DNA from: Methanococcoides alaskense
GTDB taxonomy: Archaea; Halobacteriota; Methanosarcinia; Methanosarcinales; Methanosarcinaceae
Length of the DNA: 64,000 nucleotides
Direction: 5' to 3'
Assembly: GCF_031454185.1 (NCBI RefSeq)
Contig: NZ_JAVDQI010000001.1
Span: forward strand, 372,001-436,000
Shown: positions 60,429 through 64,000 of the stretch, in pieces
Numbering within the stretch: the first letter of the stretch is position 1
Layout: every line of letters starts with the position of its first letter
The notes under the pieces: generated by a model
The model's input: the letters and a program-made list of their open reading frames with translations, nothing else
What the model was told of the DNA's origin: nothing
Database searches by the model: none
Position numbers and translations under genes: made by a program

Positions 60429-61451
60429 TTATGGGGATGTCGCAGCTATACGAAGACCAGTGGTCTCATCAAAACCACACATAAGGTTCATGTTCTGGAT
60501 CGCCTGACCTGAAGCACCCTTTACCAGATTATCAATTGCTGAAACAACAACGACACGGCCGGTGTTGGCATCGACTTCAAAACCAATATCACAGAAGTTC
60601 GAGCCCCTTACAGCGCTAAGGGAAGGAATATCATCAACGACCCTCACAAAAGGCTTGCCCTTGTAGAATTCGTGATAAAGCTCACGTACATCCTCCAACG
60701 ACATCTTCTCCTTTGTGAAAAGATGTGCAGTGGTAAGGATACCACGAATGGAAGGAACAATGTGTGGTGTGAAGTTCACATCAGTAAAACCATTGTCCAA
60801 ACGGTTCAGTTCCTGAAGGATCTCTTCCCGATGCCTGTGAGTGGTCAGTTTATATGCCTGGACATTTTCTGCCATGTTAGGATAATGGGACGCCATAGTA
60901 GGATTGATCCCTGCTCCGGTAATTCCGGATTTGGAATCGAATATGGCCATCTTGAGAAGTTTTGCAGCCGCAAGAGGAGCAGCTGACAGAATTGCTCCAG
61001 TGGGATAACATCCCGGATTTGCAACGAAGGACTCATCCTTCACTTCAGGATGAAGCTCGACAAGACCGAAAACAGCATCCTTTGGATTAGCATGCTCCAT
61101 ATTGTAGACCTGTTCGAAGACACTTGTCTTCAAACGATAATCGGCACTAAGATCGATAACTTTAGTATTATCATCAATAAGCTCGGGAACTATGTTCATT
61201 GCGGTCCCATGGGGTACAGCTACGAAGACAACATCACATCTGCCCCTGATATCTTCAGGAGAAAGGTCCTCAAATTCAATATCCACCAGTCCGCGCAGAT
61301 GTTTGTGAGTGTCACTTACCGCTTCACCTGACAAACGGCGTGAAGTAGCCGTTTCAATATTGACATACGGATGGTTCAAAAGCAGACGCATCAGTTCACC
61401 ACCAGTATAACCGGAAGCGCCGACAATTCCTGCATTTATCATATCGGTCAT
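60429..61451 (-). CDS. argC: N-acetyl-gamma-glutamyl-phosphate reductase ArgC
   Basis: The protein has 340 residues. It starts MTDMINAGIVGASGYTGGELMRLLLNHP with the NADP-binding GASGYTG motif, and has the catalytic cysteine in VANPGCYPTGAILSAAPL and then HRHREEILQEL...FTPHIVPSIRGI. It carries out the third step of arginine synthesis. It starts 16-22 bp ahead of the CBS gene, and the order argC-CBS-argJ is on one transcript. A start at ATG 61442 (MINAGIVG) is equally possible, as no Shine-Dalgarno decides. Confidence 0.96.
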   Translation of the reverse strand: MTDMINAGIVGASGYTGGELMRLLLNHPYVNIETATSRRLSGEAVSDTHKHLRGLVDIEFEDLSPEDIRGRCDVVFVAVPHGTAMNIVPELIDDNTKVIDLSADYRLKTSVFEQVYNMEHANPKDAVFGLVELHPEVKDESFVANPGCYPTGAILSAAPLAAAKLLKMAIFDSKSGITGAGINPTMASHYPNMAENVQAYKLTTHRHREEILQELNRLDNGFTDVNFTPHIVPSIRGILTTAHLFTKEKMSLEDVRELYHEFYKGKPFVRVVDDIPSLSAVRGSNFCDIGFEVDANTGRVVVVSAIDNLVKGASGQAIQNMNLMCGFDETTGLRIAATSP

Positions 61452-61563
61452 GATGTTATGTATATTTCCAATACTAATTAAGGTTGTTATTTTCTAAATA
61501 AGAATAATTATCAACCTTGACCAACATTACATCGAGGGCACTATTAAGACTAAAGGAGAGAAA

Positions 61564-61992
61564 ATGAATACTACCAAAAAGATATATTTGGCAGCACCAC
61601 TTTTTTCAGAAGCTGAACAGGATTTTAACAGGAAACTGGAAACTGCACTGAAAGATCTCGGATTCGATGTCTTTGTGCCACAGGAAGATTCCAACGATAC
61701 AGAAGCAGCAAGGGAAGAAATGGACTCCAGCAAGATATTCCAGTTGAACCTTGACGCTATTGATAATTGCGATATAGTGGTGGCAGTCCTCGATGGCGGC
61801 AGTGATATCGATTCAGGTACAGCGTGGGAAATAGGGTACGCATATTCAAAGAAGAAAACGATCATCGGCCTGAAAACCGATTTCAGGACACTGGGTCCTG
61901 AAGGACTTGTAAATCTCATGATAGGAGAATCCGCAAATGAGCTCAAGACTAATGTATCCGACCTTCTGGAAACCATGAAGAAATATAGATGA
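61564..61992 (+). CDS. Nucleoside 2-deoxyribosyltransferase
   Basis: The protein has 142 residues and the family motif KIYLAAPLFSEAEQDFNRKLETALKDLGFDVFVPQED, with DIVVAVLDGGSDIDSGTAWEIGYAYSKKKTIIGLKTD carrying the catalytic region (E in GTAWEIGYA). Such enzymes exchange bases between deoxynucleosides or cleave deoxynucleoside monophosphates. It is divergent from argC and stands alone. AAGGAGAGAAA provides a strong Shine-Dalgarno. The exact substrate is not known. Confidence 0.88.
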   Translation: MNTTKKIYLAAPLFSEAEQDFNRKLETALKDLGFDVFVPQEDSNDTEAAREEMDSSKIFQLNLDAIDNCDIVVAVLDGGSDIDSGTAWEIGYAYSKKKTIIGLKTDFRTLGPEGLVNLMIGESANELKTNVSDLLETMKKYR

Positions 61993-62018
61993 AAGCATTT
62001 CTTTCATCTACTCTATTT

Positions 62019-62621
62019 TCACTTACAACAGGAATTGAACTTCTCTTCCTCGATATCCCCACGGGGCTCGATCTCTTTGAATATCTGTCCTTCGAACCAG
62101 TACATCTGTGCACCAGTAAGCCATGCATCCTGTGGTAAGCCTGCCTTTAGACAGGTATGGTTTAAAAGATCGATAGCATCAAAATCGTTCTCCGGTGCGA
62201 CCTGCGGAAGCAACAGCCCCTGATACATACCCATCTTCGCGATCAGACCATGACGACCAATTTCGATTATCTCAGGCAACTTCTCCGGAAGAACATCGAT
62301 AAGTTCCGGTTGTGTCAGGACCGTGACCTCTACGATAATATCAGACATCTCGGAAATATCGACCATTGGAAAACGAGGGTCCCTTATGGCCGCCGAGATC
62401 GCAGAATCTACAATAGCATCTTTCAAAGCCGAATCCGCATAAGGATGACCGATGCACCCTCGCAGATCGCCGTTCTTCGTCAGAGTCACGAAAACCCCAC
62501 GCGATTCACCGAACACCTCCGGCAGATCGATAGCCTCTGATTGCTCTCCATCTTTCAGAAATGACTCAATAGTATTCCTTGCAAGCCTTACGGCCTGTTC
62601 CCCTTCAGAAGCACTTAGCAT
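62019..62621 (-). CDS. AMMECR1 family protein
   Basis: The protein has 200 residues and matches the AMMECR1 family over its length: LSASEGEQAVRLARNTIESFL, GVFVTLTKNGDLRGCIGHPYADSALKDAIVDSAISAAIRDPRFPMVDISEM, and GRHGLIAKMGMYQGLLLPQVAPENDFDAIDLLNHTCLKAGLPQDAW. The function is unknown despite wide conservation in archaea and eukaryotes. The frame is open from 62672, which would overlap pgk. The ATG at 62621 with GGGGG before it matches the usual N-terminus. It follows pgk by 20 bp. Confidence 0.9.
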   Translation of the reverse strand: MLSASEGEQAVRLARNTIESFLKDGEQSEAIDLPEVFGESRGVFVTLTKNGDLRGCIGHPYADSALKDAIVDSAISAAIRDPRFPMVDISEMSDIIVEVTVLTQPELIDVLPEKLPEIIEIGRHGLIAKMGMYQGLLLPQVAPENDFDAIDLLNHTCLKAGLPQDAWLTGAQMYWFEGQIFKEIEPRGDIEEEKFNSCCK

Positions 62622-62640
62622 ATTAACCCCCACACAGATT

Positions 62641-63882
62641 TTATTCAAATTCTCTATATCTTTTTGCAGCAACTTTTAAAGCTTCAATGCCAGGCAAGCT
62701 GTCCCCGGCAAGAAAATCAATACATGCCCCGCCACCTGTGCTTATGTGTGAGAACATATTCTCATAACCCATATTACGCACCTCAGCAGTAATGTGGCCG
62801 CCGCCAGCAATTGAATAACCGGCATTCGTTGCAGCCTTGATGATCTCAGATGTACCTATCTCAAAGCCCTCTATCTCGGAAACGCCCGCAGGACCATTTA
62901 GAACAACGGTCTTCGCATTTTCGATCTCGCTTGAATAGGCCACAATGGTCTCAAGACCGATATCGTTTATTGGAAGGTTCGTCGAAGCCACATCATCGAT
63001 GTTTGCCTCGATACGTTCTCCATTATTATTAAGAGCAACATCCCTTGGAAAACCGAGCTTACCAGCAAATCTTTCAAGTATATTTTTCGCCTTATCGATC
63101 TGGTCGAGATATCCCTGGGATTCGATGAACTTCATATTAGGTTCACCAATATCGACACCTGATGCAGCAAGCACGACATTTGCAACAACGCCTGTGACCA
63201 GAACCCTGTCAGCACCGCCACTTGAAAGGACATGCTCAGCCACCTTGAGGGAATCATCGACCTTCGCGCCGCCGAGAACAAATATACACGGAGATTCAGA
63301 ACCTTTAAGGCTCACATCCAGAGAAGTTATTTCCCTCTCCATGAGACGGCCTGCCCCGGAAGGAAGAAGTCCGGTAAAACCTGTTATGGAAAGCTGGGAA
63401 CGGTGGGATACCGCAAATGCATCGTTCAGGAAAATATCGAACAAAGGAGCAAGTTTTCGCACCATGTGGGTTCCCTGATGTTCACTAACAGGTCTTTTCA
63501 GGGTTTCCTCGGAATAGAAACGCACATTCTCCAGAAGGATAACATCCCCATTTTCCATTGAAGCGATGTTCTCTCTGGCATGGGTACCAAAAATATCCTC
63601 GATATAGGTAACCTTCCGACCCAGTGAACTGGACATCACATCAGCATGTAGTTGCATAGTAGTGAAATCGTTCTTTCCTGGTCGGCTCTGGTGAGCTAAC
63701 AGCACTACCTTCGCATCCTCCAGGTCCCTAAGGGTCGGTATATGGCTTTTGATCCTCATATCATCAAGTATGCCACCGCTAGGGCTCATTGGAGAGTTCA
63801 GGTCCACCCTCACAAGAATTGTTCTATCCACTATATCAAAATCGTCTATCGTGAGAAAATCTTTAGCAGTCAAGGTATTCAT
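62641..63882 (-). CDS. pgk: Phosphoglycerate kinase
   Basis: The protein has 413 residues in two lobes: TILVRVDLNSPMSPSGG, LAHQSRPGK, the N-terminal substrate-binding block, FVLGGAKVDDS in the middle, and a C-terminal nucleotide-binding part ending GGGACIDFLAGDSLPGIEALK. It interconverts 3-phosphoglycerate and 1,3-bisphosphoglycerate in glycolysis/gluconeogenesis. The ATG at 63882 follows an in-frame GTG at 63885. AMMECR1 follows on the same transcript. The length is normal for archaeal Pgk. Confidence 0.95.
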   Translation of the reverse strand: MNTLTAKDFLTIDDFDIVDRTILVRVDLNSPMSPSGGILDDMRIKSHIPTLRDLEDAKVVLLAHQSRPGKNDFTTMQLHADVMSSSLGRKVTYIEDIFGTHARENIASMENGDVILLENVRFYSEETLKRPVSEHQGTHMVRKLAPLFDIFLNDAFAVSHRSQLSITGFTGLLPSGAGRLMEREITSLDVSLKGSESPCIFVLGGAKVDDSLKVAEHVLSSGGADRVLVTGVVANVVLAASGVDIGEPNMKFIESQGYLDQIDKAKNILERFAGKLGFPRDVALNNNGERIEANIDDVASTNLPINDIGLETIVAYSSEIENAKTVVLNGPAGVSEIEGFEIGTSEIIKAATNAGYSIAGGGHITAEVRNMGYENMFSHISTGGGACIDFLAGDSLPGIEALKVAAKRYREFE

Positions 63883-63888
63883 CACCGG

Positions 63889-63912
63889 TAATCCTGATCA
63901 TATAATCCTGAT
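63889..63912. repeat. Direct repeat TAATCCTGAT upstream of pgk
   Basis: TAATCCTGAT occurs at 63889-63898 and 63903-63912, 14 bp apart, directly upstream of the pgk start. On the minus strand the closer copy supplies an AGGAT that could act as ribosome binding site. The pair may be a regulator site, but the promoter itself lies too near the window edge to judge. Confidence 0.3.
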
Positions 63913-64000
63913 AATTTGAATTTACAATTGAAATTAATGAGATGCACGACACTATAAACCAATCTATATTTATGCATATCTATCTGGGATCTCAAAGGAT

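Noticed and set aside
1..64000. CRISPR array, insertion sequences or rRNA genes
   Set aside because: No regularly spaced repeats, transposase genes or rRNA-like sequences were seen in the window.

Overview
The window looks like the chromosome of a methylotrophic methanogen of the Methanosarcinaceae, and the gene content fits a Methanococcoides-type organism best. The main reasons are a complete membrane part of the F420H2 dehydrogenase (fpoA-O, with a split fpoJ), F420 biosynthesis genes (cofG, two cofH, cofC), methanofuran biosynthesis genes (mfnD, mfnF, mfnE), archaeal lipid saturation (geranylgeranyl reductase plus ferredoxin), ADP-dependent sugar kinases and archaeal translation genes (EF-1 beta, archaeal-type ThrS, archaeal MAT), beside a bacterial-type grpE-dnaK-dnaJ set. 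The genus is inferred from gene content, not from a search.

Layout. Positions 1-2.7 kb are AT-rich and accessory: a ribbon-helix-helix/coiled-coil protein cut by the window edge, a 0.7-kb non-coding stretch with palindromes, and a tyrosine recombinase with a long coiled-coil tail. From 2.8 to 4.7 kb come a membrane-anchored protein of unknown function, a Trm112-like zinc ribbon and a nucleoside-recognition membrane protein. From 4.8 to 15.0 kb lies the 13-gene fpo operon (minus strand), ending in a strong hairpin/T-run terminator. From 15.2 to 23.8 kb are two uncharacterised proteins, a ferredoxin plus phytoene-dehydrogenase-like pair, cofG-cofH-cofH-cofC, cutA, and a ferredoxin plus geranylgeranyl reductase pair. 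From 23.9 to 31.1 kb are Trk potassium uptake and the heat-shock operon.

From 31.2 to 34.4 kb lie mfnD-mfnF-mfnE, a zinc-ribbon protein with EF-1 beta, and tRNA-Ala. From 34.5 to 41.2 kb are thiI, a candidate small RNA, several tiny zinc-binding proteins, a Toprim protein, acylphosphatase, thrS and a permease. From 41.3 to 47.6 kb are a PAPS-reductase-like ferredoxin protein, an NfnAB/SudAB-like flavoprotein pair, tRNA-Asp, an intron-containing tRNA-Tyr and SAM synthetase. From 47.9 to 50.1 kb lies hisG-hisA-hisB. From 50.2 to 54.2 kb lies a tightly coupled three-gene operon that looks like an uncharacterised DNA repair system (radical SAM-HhH, DUF4130-like protein, HhH-MutS ATPase). The rest holds an ArsR-type regulator, a frame-disrupted TIM-barrel gene, two ADP-dependent sugar kinases, argC-CBS-argJ, a deoxyribosyltransferase, AMMECR1 and pgk.

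How the genes work together: the cof genes make the deazaflavin that, reduced, feeds the Fpo complex; the mfn genes make the C1 carrier methanofuran; Fpo pumps protons while passing electrons to methanophenazine. FpoF, the F420H2-oxidising input subunit, is not in this window. Translation is coupled through many ATGA overlaps, and several genes appear leaderless.
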